A DNA stretch of 64,000 nucleotides from Bolinopsis microptera (GCF_026151205.1 NC_087080.1:2893096-2957095), one strand, 5' to 3'; shown: positions 35,590 to 48,467, counted from the first letter of the stretch. The notes: generated by a model from the letters alone, not told the origin. Numbers and translations: made by a program.

Positions 35590-37985
35590 TCATCCTGCGG
35601 TTATGGGGGCCGAGGACCGTAATCTTCCGGTCCTTGTGAAGGTTGTGGTAGGTTTTCTGGGAGTGGTGGACATGAGGACTGGTTTGCTGACTGGCTGTTG
35701 TTGCTTGGTCGTTCTTATAACTCTACTTGTTATCGGTGGCCTGAAAGAATTGATAAGTTATTTTAAAATTATCTGTTCACGTGCGCGCGGCTCTTAAGCG
35801 CGCAATCACATAGCACGTACACTTTCAAACTTTGTTTATGAGGTTGACATTGCCGGCACCATAAAAATAAACAATGCTATCGTTTGCATCTGGTGGCTAT
35901 TGAATTTCAAACTAATTTGCTCTCCATGTACCATGGTAGCTTGATTCGTAGCAACGGTCAGAAACCAGACAAATACGAAGCGCAGTCGGAGTTATAAAGC
36001 GAGCATGAAATTAAAATGTTACAGTCAGTATGAGCATCACAAAAATTTAAATCATCGTCATATCTAGTTGCCTGTTGCATACTTATAACATATTGGGCAT
36101 ATTACTTACATGCTTATTCCGTGGATTGATCAAAGTGTATCTAGACGCAAAGACTAATGTACTATTAGAAAATGTGCGTAAACCAAAAGCCGGGCGAACA
36201 AAAGATTTGTATATTTTGCGGTAAATTCTTAGGACGCCGTGCTCCATGATCACAAATAACAAGACAGTCGAAAGATTTGATCATAATATTTCCAGCTTGT
36301 AAACGCAATAAATCTTCAAATCACGCCGGCAAATTCCAAGTTTGATGCACAAATTTCCTGTGCTACATTGTAAGTGAAGTACCCCAATATATCCCACCAC
36401 TATTATATACACAATATACATTATACACCGCAATAGGAAGCAAGGGCGTACCACGTGCTTTAACCACGTGCTTGAACCACGTGCCCTGACATCATCTTCC
36501 TGGGTCCTTGTGTTTTTATGATATTACTTATAGCTGTGGTCTTACCTTGTAGTAACTTGACCTGAACTCTTGCGCTGGAATGTTGTTGGCTGTAAATAGT
36601 TTATTTCAATTTAGTTTAATTTACTACATAGTGCGGAATTAGCATTGAAAATAGTACATTGTGCAGCTTCTTTTTAGGATTTTAGCAGTGTTTTATTTTA
36701 AAAGGCTAAATTACTAGAATACGTGCCTATCTGTTGTTTTATTTGTTTTGTAGGGCTACGATAAAATAGACGGTATATCATTATCTTAACAATAAGCAAA
36801 TAGTTGTGTTTATAAACACAACTATTTATATATGTGTTTATAAACACACATATAAATATATTGTAGCCTTAATGTGGTAATAATAGAAAATAAGTGTAGT
36901 GCTAATTATAGTGTGAAGTATACTTTGTTTTATAAAATATAACATATTATTTGCATAATAAGATAAATAGAACTGATATCTTAAATAATCAGCAGTTTGT
37001 AATAAAGATAACAACGTACTTGGCTGCTGTTAGAGGATGAAAAGTGCCGTTTTGGTATGGATGGCAGCTGATTTCCGCTAGACTTGTTTTGCTCTTTTAA
37101 TTTGGGCTTTTCTCGTGTCGCCGCCCTGAAATTGCAATTGTTAATAGCGTAATAAAAATTGAAATGCCTAAATTTCCGAAAGAGATCTTTCGGAAACTTC
37201 TCGAAAACTCTACAGCAAAATAAAGCTAGAACCAGATTTTAACTTTTTAAAAGGAGTGATATTATCCAGTTTAAAATGCACGTGACATGCATGACGTAAT
37301 GTGAACAATAGCTTTAAGTGGTTTAATAAAGGAAGAAGCGGTATCACGATTGCGTGCTAGACTCACTCATAGACTTTGTTGTATGTTCAACTGCCATACG
37401 TTGTGTATAACCGTTTAAGTTCGCAGAACTGTCTGCTAATACCTTTACTATTTGGTATTTACAGGGTATGTTCGACTTTTTATTTCCTATATTTGTCATT
37501 TGGTGTTCTTATGATGTTTATTATATCAGCCCCCTACAATGACTAAATTTGTCATAATCGTTTTCAATGTATTAAAAGAAGGATCTGAACGTTTCTGAGT
37601 CTCCAAGATTTAAAATGTTGAAGCAATAAATCAGATCTACACATTCAAGTTACTTCTCCACCTCAACTCAGTTTACAGTATTTGATAGCAGTATCATCAC
37701 CAAACCAGTTAAATGTTCATTAAGTGATCATATTTCGTGTCTATTACAGCCGATCCCCCGTCTGATAAATAACTCTATAACACGCCCCTACTGGTAGTTC
37801 CTCTCGTGTACACTTGATTCCGTTCTTTATTACCTTCTAAATCTCTACTTGTACAGCTGCAGCTGCTCGCTTATAATTAGAATTATCAATGGGGCTATGT
37901 CGTCATTACTCATTAAGAAGTCCATTAAATATAATTTACCTGTTCATTGGTTGTGTGCAAGTGAAAGAGTCTAATGTATTATCTA
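35590..37985 (-). CDS. 3' exons of an unidentified basic, Ser/Thr/Pro-rich protein (partial)
   Basis: Four minus-strand exons chain in phase: 37985-37940, 37125-37020, 36589-36546 and 35740-35590 (stop). The borders are good (AG|gtaaat, CAA|gtacgt, AG|gtaaga; acceptors acag, ttcag, ttacag, ttcag). The predicted tail is Lys/Arg-, Ser-, Thr- and Pro-rich (REKPKLKEQNKSSG, TTFQRKSSGQ, TPRKPTTTFTRTGRLR), likely disordered. Upstream exons were not found with certainty, and no homologue is recognised. The support is four consecutive phase matches plus low-complexity but stop-free coding. Confidence 0.55.
36798..36827. repeat. Perfect 30-bp palindrome
   Basis: AAATAGTTGTGTTTA and its complement with no spacer. 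It is followed at once by a second, imperfect palindrome sharing the same TGTTTATAAACA core (about 36832-36853). Confidence 0.85.
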
Positions 37986-38667
37986 CTGTTATCGACATTT
38001 TAAAAACGTAAATTTAGATAAAACTTTAATTTCATCTTTAAAAGATAAACCCTTAATCTTATCATTACCTCATTTCATTCTTGGTACAAAATATTGTCCT
38101 CGCTGCATCACCTTATGATATTTTTCTGTAAAACTTTTTAAAAATCTCAACATATATTTCATCTGAGTTTAAGATCACGTTTATTTGGGTAAGGTATTCA
38201 ACACATTATAACGTGAGGCAATGAATACTGCTGGTCAATTCTGTAGAATTAGATTCGATTATTATAATTTCCCAAATGTTTGATAAAGTTATTCTGCAAC
38301 ACTGCAGGTTGCTAACATTGCTTTAACTTTTAAGAATTATTACGCATTGTCTAAAATTCAACTGGATTATTAAAGAGCTTTCCCGTCAAGATTTTCGAGT
38401 AGCGATCACAAAACATCGTAGATTTACACATAATTCAGCGGATCTGGTCGAATGGTCCAAGACGATATTATTATGAGCATTATTTCATATTATGACAAAG
38501 AAGCCTGGGTTTAATCACATTATAGTATTGATCTATGTTTAGTTAAGTTGAGCAATTACAACATAATTAAGCAACCTGGCTCTACTTAAAACGAAGTAGG
38601 ATCATATTTTATTATCCAAACGTTGTATTATTAATATCTTCTCCAATGTAGTACCATGGGCGTGGAT

Positions 38668-38768
38668 ACTGGACATCCTGACCAGTATTCCAGTACTGAC
38701 CAGTATTCCAGTACTGACCAGTATTCCAGTACTGACCAGTATTCCAGTACTGACCAGTATTCCAGTAC
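38668..38768. repeat. 18-bp tandem repeat (about five copies)
   Basis: Near-perfect repeats of CCAGTATTCCAGTACTGA. A diverged duplicate of the preceding 130 bp occurs at about 39305-39430 (CCTGGCTCTAC..AAAACG, ..GGCGTGGA). Confidence 0.9.
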
Positions 38769-38884
38769 AATTCTATGATGTTTATCGCACATTATTGCAC
38801 AGATTGTGAGTTGTGATTGCATCTTAGAAGCTACTCAATAGTTGGTTTGAGTTGCATGCTTGACGGGATTTAGATGGAGCACAA

Positions 38885-39229
38885 CTTGAGATTCACTCAC
38901 ATCTTCCTGTCTAGGAATGTTTCAAACAGTTGTGTAAGGAATGCTGGACAACTTGAGATTCACTAAGATCTTCCTGTCTAGGAATGTTTCAAACAGTTGT
39001 GAACAACTTGAGATTCACTCAGATCTTCCTGTCTAGGAATGTTTCAAACAGTTGTGAACAACTTGAGATTCACTCAGATCTTCCTGTCTAGGAATGTTTC
39101 AAACAGTTGTGAACAACTTGAGATTCACTCAGATCTTCCTGTCTAGGAATGTTTCAAACAGTTGTGAACAACTTGAGATTCACTCAGATCTTCCTGTCTA
39201 GGAATGTTTCAAACAGTTGTGCAAGGAAT
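38885..39229 (-). repeat. 56-bp tandem array with repeated acceptor-like sequence
   Basis: About six copies; on the minus strand each holds GAAACATTCCTAG|ACAGGAAGAT. The last copy (minus orientation) runs into unique DNA that stays open (QEDVSESQVVLHLNP...), and its phase fits a candidate upstream exon at 39498-39386 (donor GCAG|gttatg). Structurally it resembles the TRAPPC10 acceptor arrays, but no gene is identified here. Confidence 0.75.
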
Positions 39230-40253
39230 GCTGGACACGTGAGCACAATTTCTATTTCATTTCTTGTTTAGCTTTTTATTGTCATTGTTGATGAACCTGT
39301 TTAGTTCAGTTGAACAGTCACAACATGATTATCAAAACTAGTGCAGCCTGGCTCTACATAAAACGGCAATAAACCATCCCATAACCTGCAGTACATACAC
39401 TGTTCAATGGTATAGGCGTGGACTTTGAAACCAGGTTTTGAGTAACTTCTCAGTCTATGAGTAGTTCCACACGTCTGTTGAGTTGTGAGTTTATCTTTCT
39501 GTCTCCTCAAACAGTTAAAGTTATGCAAAGAATTTTACTGGATGACACAATTTCTATTTCGATTTTGTTTCTCAGTATCCTGTCCCTCGGACATGTTAGG
39601 AATCACATTTGCAAATCACATTTCCATGACAACGTTATTCCCTGAATCACACACAGCGATGGTGATCACATTTCATTCATTAGCCAGCTAGAAGCACACT
39701 ATAGTAGTTCTATATTACATGCTATTGATACTACACACGGCGATGAGCCGCGTTCTATACACGTTCGCGTTCCTTTGTCACTCATTTCGCTACACGACGA
39801 TAATTTATCTAATTCAAGCGTTATCAGCTCGTAATTTTAAACTCTCCTAAAATGGCTACCAGCAATATCTGTTGATTAGTTACACAATGTAATTAATTTG
39901 CAGACACGTTTGTGCCGCTTTTCTGCCAGTGTAAATGTGATGCTTGCTAATTAGATTCGGCTGGATTTGCTATTTTTAGTGCACTTGTTAGCAATTCACA
40001 AAATTATCTCGTAGCTTGTTTGTACCACGAATTTTGCCTTATATGTTCATCATTTCGCCTTTGTCGAATATTCTAGTACAACATTTTGTGATGTCATTTG
40101 AAACCCAACCTTTATTCTTCTAGCGCAGAAAGTGCTAATACAATCTTGTATCTTGTACTGTGTAGACTATTCGAGAAATTTCTGGAATGTCGAACCCGTG
40201 ATTTATGACATCATTCACGCATTAGATCACGGGAGTATATAATTCCTCAGGTT

Positions 40254-40263
40254 TATATAAAAG
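40254..40263 (+). promoter_or_regulatory. Putative TATA box upstream of the 40.5-kb gene
   Basis: TATATAAAAG about 235 bp before the ATG at 40499. The 5' UTR may be spliced, since a tttttcag acceptor lies 37 bp before the ATG. Confidence 0.4.
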
Positions 40264-40498
40264 CAGTTTGTGTTTTCACGAACACATTTTCGTACCTCAT
40301 TTACATTCGTGCACTCTCTGGGTCTCGTGGGAATTGAGGGTTACTTATTTGTTGAGTTTTTGATACTTTAGTAATTTGTTCCTCTGGATCTTTCATAATA
40401 TTTAATTTTGCAATGTGGTTACGGATTGAATTATGGTTTTATATCATAATATATTGTTTTTCAGAAGGGCATGCTGTAACAATGTCACTTGAAGAAGA

Positions 40499-41921
40499 AT
40501 GTCGGAGCAAAAAGAAACGACTGATTTTGAAACCGTCGTATTTGAAGAAGAAGAAAACCAAGACATGCGATCGGAGGAAGTCACAAACGCATATTTCTTG
40601 CTTGACTTGAATATACCAAGTCCTAAAAAGGACGGCGGTACAGTCCGGAAAAGTAATCAGAACGAACCGAGCTCCAGCACAAAATTACACAAATTCGGGT
40701 TCCTTGAGTTGCTGGAAAAGATACACGGTAAAGATTTGAGAACCAACAACCCCTGGTTGAACCCTAAAGCAAGCAGAGTCCACTGGAAAGCGAAGACCAA
40801 GAAGCAGGTGCGGTTCAGCACAACAGAGATAAACAGCAAGCGAGCTGAACTGCCGTGGTGCAGAAAGAAAGGGGACCCCAGCATCAAGCCTGGCCAACTC
40901 CACGCTCCCAACTGTAGGAATGCTACTCAGGAAACAGTGGAGGTGTTAGGGGATCACGTGTGGCAGAACAGGGTGTTTATCCTGGACTCGTACGTGAGGA
41001 ACGCTCTGCATTCCTACTCCAGGTCACGTGATAACAGTGAGAGTGAGGGGGAGGAGGAGGACGGGTATTACAAGGGAACCGCGGAGAGCTTAGAGGAGAT
41101 TGGAGTGTTTGACAGTGTGGAACTGGCTAAACAGCGTATGTTTATGCTGTCAGGGAGAGATAATATCCAGGATACGAGTAATGATGCAGAACATCCGAGC
41201 ACATCGACTGATCAACAAGAGAAATGTCAGACACTACCCTGCTCCACCCAGATACTGCTAACCTTAATCTGGAGTTAGGATCTCCTATCTCTGATGAGGA
41301 CTGTCCCACAACTGCCAGCACTCTCAAACATTTATCCGATCACGCGTTTACTGATTCACCAGATAGTGTGTTCGTCTGGCCTCATCATTTAGCAGATAGT
41401 AACCAGAGCAGTCAAACTGCCAGTCAAACTGCCAGTCAAACTGAACCTGCGACTTCCTCTGACCAGGGACTTGATGCCGCTTTTCGCTCGACAGAAAACC
41501 AATTTAAGTTCGAGATGTTCGAACCTCCCAAGTTTCAAAAGCTTCTGTCTCACTCCGATTACGGCTCAGAGAAGCTGAAGAGAACTCTGACGATGATTCT
41601 GATCTCACCAAACTACTAGACGAACTGCCTAAGATATCACCGATGAAACCATCGCCGGGGACAACTGGAGCAAAACACTCAAAGAAAATCACAGTAAGAG
41701 TGGAACCACCGACTCCATCATCACATCCACCGGACGTTAGGACTAGTTTTATTAAACCAGCTGAATCAGCCAGGTTACGAGGGACTGTGAAGGTGAATGA
41801 GAAATCAGTTATTGGTAGGATGATGTCCCCAGAGAGTAGTTCCACAACAGAACCAAGGAATGATACTAGAATTAAACAACTTACAGAGTTTATGTTTGAT
41901 ACTCCATCTCCGCACGATTAA
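40499..41921 (+). CDS. Unknown acidic Ser-rich protein, broken by two -1 frameshifts
   Basis: Three consecutive reading frames (40499-41278, about 41212-41619, about 41560-41921) each look coding. Together they give about 474 residues if one base is restored at each break. Features: an acidic N-terminus (VVFEEEENQD), VRFSTTEIN near residue 103, an acidic patch SESEGEEEDG, TASQTASQT repeats, and a tail SPHD. No domain is recognised. Each break lies in or beside an A run (near 41220 and 41583), consistent with missing-base errors in the assembly. A decaying gene is the alternative. A short upstream ORF starts at 40483. Confidence 0.5.
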
Positions 41922-42682
41922 AGAGTAAAGAAATTAAAATAATAGGCTAGAAAAACTAGGCTATGGGCTTATCATTTTAAAAACATGATATGTATTTACC
42001 TATTGATTCCAGAAAATTCTTCCAATTGTTACTTAAATTTTTAAGACATGTAACTCATCAATTGTTTTTAAGTTCAATGATGCAACTTTATATCACTATT
42101 CGTATGTTTTTGTTTTACAGAAACGTTGTTAATATTTTTAAGTTCAAAAAGTTGCAGAATACGTGTTCATAGTTAATATTTACAATTTGGGATGGAATCC
42201 AAGAAACACAAACTTATAAGTTAATATTTTTAAATTTGTTGGCATTTTTATCATTATTTTCAATTTCGTTCTTAGTTGTTTGAATATTTATCGTACAATA
42301 AATTTAGAAATTGATGGAAAGTTTTTTGTGTTTTTATTGGATTAGTAAAGCTTGTACATATTATTATTACAATGCATTCCGTAAATTCTTCCGTAAATTC
42401 TTCAGGACAATAATTCCAGTTTAGTGGTGGCCCTGAACTTTCCAGTTTCCATAGTTGTTTAAATTTCAATTTTTATACAACACCGGTCGTTTTACTGAAT
42501 CCTTCGAACAAATAGTGTGTGTAATCAGTGTAGCTTGTGTTGTGTAGTGTGTGTAATCAGTGTAGCTTGTGTTGCAAATATCGAGCTCTCTTATCTTTTG
42601 TAAATTTGCAATAAGTTCAGTTTGCTGTTACCGCGTAGTTTACCTTTGCGTGTGTACTTGTACATTACTATACAAGTACACT
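41922..42682. other. AT-rich flank; short duplication
   Basis: No gene. A 32-bp direct duplication (GTGTGTAATCAGTGTAGCTT...) lies at about 42518-42574, just upstream of the retrotransposon ORF1. Confidence 0.5.
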
Positions 42683-43929
42683 ATGGGGGATGACCCAACT
42701 TTGACCCGATCCCAGGAGTTGATTAAGGAGTTCAACTATGATCAACAGGAAGATGTGGAAGGCTGTGTTGCACGCTGGTCCGATCAGTTAGAAAAAGACC
42801 TGCATATAGACTACCGTGAAATTGACTACGAAAGTCGTGAAAAGATCAAGACTAAGGATAAACAGACTCTGTCTAGATGGATTGTGGATGCAGTGGACCT
42901 TGTTCGTCGGCAGAGTAGTCAGATGTATCTCTTGAAGGAGATCATCGAGTGCTTCAAGACGGAAGCACTAGCAGACAAAGAAAAGGTGATCAGACTGCAG
43001 GGCCAGCTGCTGATGCAGAAGGACGAACAACTACAGTTGCTTAAGACGTCTGTTGAGGAGACAGTCCAAACAACGGTGGAGTCAGGGATTCAGAACTATA
43101 GTGCAGCTGTTCAACAGAACAGTGCAAGTGGTACGGTCTGCAACAGTAAAATCCTGAAGAAGGTGATGAAGAGTGTGGCTGCAGAGGAGGACAGGAGCAA
43201 GAACCTGATCGTGTTTGGGCTGAAAGAAGAGGAGGAAGAACAGCTTCCAGCGCTAGTTACCGCAGTTTTGGAGGAGATCGGGGAGAAACCTCACTTCGAA
43301 GCGACTAGAGTCGGTTGGAAGAGGCCAGGTAGTACGGCTATCCGACCAGTCAAGATCACCGTCCCAAGCTCAACAGCGGTTCATCAGATTCTGATGAAAA
43401 CAGGGAGACTGAGGGAGACGCACAAAGATGTATGGATATGTCCAGACAGATCCAGCGAAGAACGAGCAACAAGGAAGCATCTGGTCACTGACCTGAAGAA
43501 GAAGAGGGCGGAACAGACTCATCTCGACCACTACATCCGGTACGGGAAGGTATGTAGCCGTGATAAGAAGTCATCATGAGTTACACTCTCGGACACTGAT
43601 CAGTATATGAAGGAGTGATGATTATTTTAAGAATTTTCAGACGTTATCTGTATTTAAGAGACAACTATATATTTTGAATATTTTATTATTTGATTGTTTC
43701 ACACTTTTCATATTTCATAATTTTATTACTAGGTGGAGGTGATGTTATTGAGACTTTGGGCGGCCATAAAACTCCTGTTTTGAAAGTTGTCCTCTGTACT
43801 TGTTTCACTGACCCACGCTTTATAGCATTTATACATTTCGGCCCATTTTATATGTTTGTTCGACTTGCTGTACATTTGTATATTTGCTATTTTGTAAAAG
43901 TTTCAAAAAAAAAAAAAAAAAAAAAAAAT
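42683..43929 (+). mobile_element. Non-LTR retrotransposon ORF1 unit with poly-A tail
   Basis: The ORF 42683-43579 (298 residues from MGDDPTLTRSQ; an in-frame upstream Met at 42569 is hydrophobic and less likely) has a coiled-coil middle and an ORF1-type nucleic-acid-binding part (KNLIVFGLKEEEEE...TRVGWKRPG...VWICPDRSSEERATRK). No ORF2 follows. The sequence goes through a 3' end shared with 22.8 kb to an A run at 43907-43929. It is an ORF1-only or internally deleted LINE copy, possibly processed from a transcript. Intact coding suggests it is young or under selection. Confidence 0.72.
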
Positions 43930-45814
43930 ATGAATATAATTGTAAGTTATTATTTATGGACAGTAAATCTAAGAAATGTCTGATTAAATTAGTAAAGAGA
44001 GAGGTTTCATGACGTTATAAATATGTCGCCTGTAATTTGAAAATTCAATTTCTAAGCAACAATTCTCCGTATATTTGTCTGAAAGTGTAAATTACAATGA
44101 TACTTCCGACCCAAGTCGTACCATTTGCTACTATCCAGTAAGTTAACTTATCAACGTGTTGTCTGCAAAAGTTGCCAGAATTAATATTCCTATCGGAAAT
44201 AACTTCAAATATATCGAAGTTAATATCGGATATTAACTACACTTTTCATCTTTTTGGGCTGCTGAATATTTGACGCCAAGATTATCAAATGTGTGTTAAA
44301 ACTGTAAAATAAAGTGTGTACCGACGGCCGACAGTCAAAACAACTTGATTTTAAGGTAATTGGTGGCCACAAATTTGGAGTAGCATCTAGCACCATGGTA
44401 ACCACTGATTATCAATCGGAACTAAAGGTTCACTGTCAGCAGTTGGAAATTACCATTAATACCACCGAACATGACCTAACATGCCTAAACGGTTAACATG
44501 CCTACAGAAGTATGACTTAACTTTACCAGGTAGTTCAAGTAAAGGTAAAGGTAAATACCTCGAATTAGACCGTTAAGTCATGTCTTCTGTCTAAGGTAAT
44601 CTTACTAAATTTTGAGATTCGTGCATTGATACATATGATATCGGGTGTATGTATTAGGGTGTATATTGTATATAATATACATAATTACTATGCAGCGTTC
44701 TAATTTGCACTAGGGTCTAGGGCGGTCATACGTGCAGAAACATTCGAATAATAAGAGAAATTATTATATAATGAGGATGAATGAGAATTTTACATACTGA
44801 ATTGTTACTACGATATATATATAATGAGCAACTTTTTGACACGTTTTACATCAGATAGTATGGACGAAAATAAACGAGTTCTTTTCAACATACAATTTTT
44901 AAATCTTGAATGCTTTTGTTGTTGGGGACCGACCTGAAGTACCAGCCAATGTTTATTCAAAAATATATATAATAATTATTATCTAATATTTAAAAGTCAA
45001 AAACCCACACAAGATAAGATATTGTTGAAACTATTAAAATGGAGCTTATTTGCGTACGTGATTAAAGGGCCCACTGCCCAGTCAGGATATTAGAGCTTTA
45101 TATTGAATCTAATTACCATGGAAGGTAAAATCCAATACTTCGGCATTAAATTACTCGGTATTTAATTACGGTTTTTAATGGACGAAGGAAATTAAAGGAA
45201 TCAGGTGTTACAGTTTACAACGAAATAAGGGGGGAGGGGGGGGGGGGGGGGCGGGGGTGACATGTCCGCCAATATGGGCCTCAGTTCCATAAACTTCTCC
45301 CACGGTGCTCACTGTTCAGCCGATGAGGTGTAAGCTAACCTGATTGAACTTTTTTAAATAATTAAACCATTTCAAAGCTCTCTATGCGATCCAATTTGAC
45401 TGAAACCGTGATCAAAACGTAATTAAAGAGCTGAGAGTGGTGACCTGTTATAATATAACAGTATATATTATAATATGTAATTGCTTCATCTCTGATCGCT
45501 AAGATGGTGTTGTCATGTAACTGTATTTTTAACAGTGGGTAAATTTAGTTAGCTTACGACACTAACAGGATTTCCATAATCCGGCTTCAAAAAACTGACC
45601 AAATTGTGTCGTATGTGCCCAGGATTCCCTATTATGTAACGTGTGTATAATACAGTGGACATTGTTAGACAGTGGCTGTTCGACTTCAAGTGAGGTAGCA
45701 CATCTGAAGCAGAAAACACGTTTGTGACCTTGTGACCCGATAAATCAGTGTTTACAGCTGCTGCACACATGACAACACTGTTGTTGGAGTGCCTATTAGA
45801 ATTGCAGCACATTT
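43930..45814. other. AT-rich, gene-poor stretch
   Basis: Nothing coding that I can support. It contains a G-rich run (about 45230-45258) and weak copies of the 23-kb dispersed repeat (about 44690-44815). Confidence 0.4.
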
Positions 45815-46138
45815 AGTGTAGTAAAGTGTCGTAAATTGTAACTAATGGTGCAGTAAAGTGTAGTCAAGTTTAGTAAAAATGTTGCTAAGTGCAATAAAGT
45901 GTAGTAAAGTGTAGTAAATGTTGTTAAGTGCAGTAAAGTGCAGTAAACATTAGCTCTATTAGCGAATTCACCAGCTGTACTACCTACACACAAGTACTAA
46001 ACATACATGACACGTGCTCCACTCTTCACACGTGCTCAACTCTTAGTTACACGTGCTCAACTCTTAACACGTGCTCAACTCTTAACACGTGCTCAACTCT
46101 TAACACGTGCTCAACTCTTAACACGTGCTCAACTCTTA
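45815..46138. repeat. Two short tandem arrays
   Basis: 45815-45950: loose 10-12-bp repeats of AGTAAAGTGT / AGTAAAGTGC. 46010-46138: about seven copies of the 18-bp unit ACACGTGCTCAACTCTTA, nearly perfect. Confidence 0.85.
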
Positions 46139-46315
46139 GCACCTGTCCAGCTCACCACACCCAACTTATTCTTACATCACCCACCATTCTAACTAGCTAA
46201 AATTAGTTTTTAACTCCTGCCGTTGACGGTTCGCAGCTCACTTTATACTCTAAAATAACGAAATTATTGCTTTATTAAGAGCTCTGTATATCAAATGATG
46301 GAGAAGTTCGCTGAT

Positions 46316-46446
46316 TATTAGTCTCATGATTGAAATACTGATAGTTGGATAATATCCGGTTGGAAGGGATAAGGACAAATGTTTCATGTGTCCTTGTCTC
46401 TTCCAACCGGATATGATCCAACTATCAGTAAGCTGTATATGTAAGA
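46316..46446. mobile_element. Foldback MITE, family B copy 1
   Basis: Arms CTGATAGTTGGATAATATCC / GATATGATCCAACTATCAG and GGTTGGAAG / CTTCCAACC. The core GGATATTATCCGGTTGGAAG is shared with the copy at 50929-51095. Confidence 0.8.
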
Positions 46447-47139
46447 AGAAAGAATCCCGAGAAGTTAACATACAGAGACACCTTCATGTTTTGTTAGTCT
46501 CCCAATTTGGTGACCATGGCAACCGTTACAAGTTGCTACCAACCGTCCATTACGGTCATAGAATCACGAACTGTTTGCTTGCCAAAACCTGGCGGTCGTG
46601 ATCCGCGGGGAGATTATTTCGTGACATATCACTTCTTAGTAATTCAATCAGCGGAGGATTCAATTTATCGGTAATAGGATTTTAGTAATATTATGAACTT
46701 TTTATAGGTATGATAAAACACATTAACAAATAGTGAAGTAGTAGAAGGTTCGGCGATAATATATTGTAATACCCAAATATTTGAGCCACGAAACATTTGG
46801 GTGGCACTCTTGCTTACATTTTTCGCGTCCAAATTAATACCAAATAAATTCAATTAATAGAAATTAATAAAGTTCAAATCCCACGCCCAAATTTTAAGTA
46901 CTCAATTGTATTGTGCCCAATGTATTGGCACACAAATATAAATGGATCTTTTAAAAACAGTCCGAAAAGGAAATTCTAAGTTAGTGTATTTTATCTGTGA
47001 AACTGAAATGCTGGCGCAAATCTATCAAGATCATTGTGATCATAATATTTTATCAAAACAATTGTATTTTATTTGCTGTCTAGAGTGCTTCATCCTGTGT
47101 ACTTTGAAAACAACTTTCCCATAGAAATTAGCAAGTTAC

Positions 47140-48467
47140 CGTAAAACTAACGACTCTACAGAAGGGCGCGGTTTCAATGTAAAAGTTGAGGTTTTCCTGC
47201 AAGGTGAGGGTTTTGTATGGCCTCTTCTTCCAGGCTGCAGTCTTTGTTGAAATATTAGAACTATACAAATATGACGCAGATATCTGGCGACCTATACCAA
47301 TATTGTCTACTCTGCTGAATAGTACGGGGAATGACATGTTATTGATTACATGATGTGATGTGTTTTGTGTCGTCTGATGTGAGAATGTACCATGAATAGA
47401 ATAGAATAGATATAATATAGGTAGAATAGAATAGAATCGAATATTATTTATGCTAGTTAGAGAATATTAGCCTGTAAGCTCTGAGCGCGAGTTCTGATAT
47501 ATAGCTGTTTGTGACTTCATCACTAAGCACCAAATCCTGTAACTCATAGTTCTCGACGTTTCTTTATATTTACATTAAGAAACGTCGAGAGCTTTGAGTA
47601 TAAACCAACGGGTGACAAGTGAGTTTTATGTAAACGAATCAGAGTGGGCTCTTGTCATTACACACGGTGAGCTAATGGTCATGTAACGGGTAAATGTATG
47701 TTAACGGGCTTACCCAGGAAATATAACAAGTAGACCCAGGAAATATAACAAGTAGACCCAGGAAATATAACAAGTAGATCTAAATCTCTGTCGTAAATAT
47801 TATGCATGGTATTGAGTAAAACCTCGATTTATCGGGATATTTTGGGGAATGCATACTTGGGCCAATATTTTCGGTGAATCGTAAAGTCCGGTAAAATGTG
47901 GTTTTAATTTAAAAAGTTAAAAGTGAGATCGTTACGGTCAATACTCAATAAGGTGCAAATCAGTATATTGGGACACAGTAAACCGCGGTAAATCGTGGTT
48001 TTAACTTTTAAAACTGTTATACTAAAGTGGCGTCAGCGGCCACGAGGATTGGCCCTTCAGTATTACTGCTAAGCCTCTTCAAACCATTAATCGAAGCTCA
48101 GAAATTCGTATTTTATTTTAAACCAAATTATTTTACGGTAATTCATATTTTTGCATATTATGTCTGATTATAAAAGATAATAATGAAAAGTGTAAACCAG
48201 TGCTTGCTTTGAAATAACTACTCTTTAATAACCTTCCCAAACCCTCGTAATGAGCAGCTCCGGTCACGGTACCATCACAGAGGTTAAACATCCCCACACC
48301 TCTCTCTCTCTCTCTCCACTTACCCACACAGTCACCAGCCAACACCAACCACCCATTGTCCGACCACACAAAAGCGCATTGTAGCTCAATATCACTACTT
48401 TTTATAACTAGTAAACAGTATGGAGGCGAACAATGGAGTACTGCGGAGTGCTTACTGTTCTTCACGG
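47140..48467 (-). CDS. Two candidate exons of an unidentified minus-strand gene
   Basis: 48467-48324 (cacag|CC..., donor G|GTAAGT) encodes LHCSPPYCLLVIKSSDI and WSDNGWLVLAGDC, a beta-propeller-like texture. About 47311-47140 (acceptor cagcag, donor ACG|gtaact) encodes YKTLTLQENLNFYIETAPF. Their phases do not join directly, so at least one exon would be missing. No homologue is recognised. They may belong with the exons at 52-55.7 kb. Confidence 0.3.
47555..47620. repeat. Small hairpin
   Basis: CTCGACGTTTCTT / AAGAAACGTCGAG with further flanking complementarity (ACTCATAG / CTTTGAGT). Confidence 0.7.
47711..47776. repeat. 22-bp tandem triplicate
   Basis: ACCCAGGAAATATAACAAGTAG, three exact or nearly exact copies. 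Confidence 0.9.

Noticed and set aside
35603..35797. Plus-strand 64-residue hydrophobic ORF
   Set aside because: It overlaps a minus-strand exon with good splice sites and phase; the plus ORF is most likely a shadow.
41222..41253. A 26-nt intron to explain the first frameshift in the 40.5-kb gene
   Set aside because: Too short to be spliced in animals; a missing base is simpler.
46010..46138. CRISPR-like regular 18-bp repeats
   Set aside because: The units are directly abutting with no spacers, in a eukaryotic genome; a plain tandem repeat.
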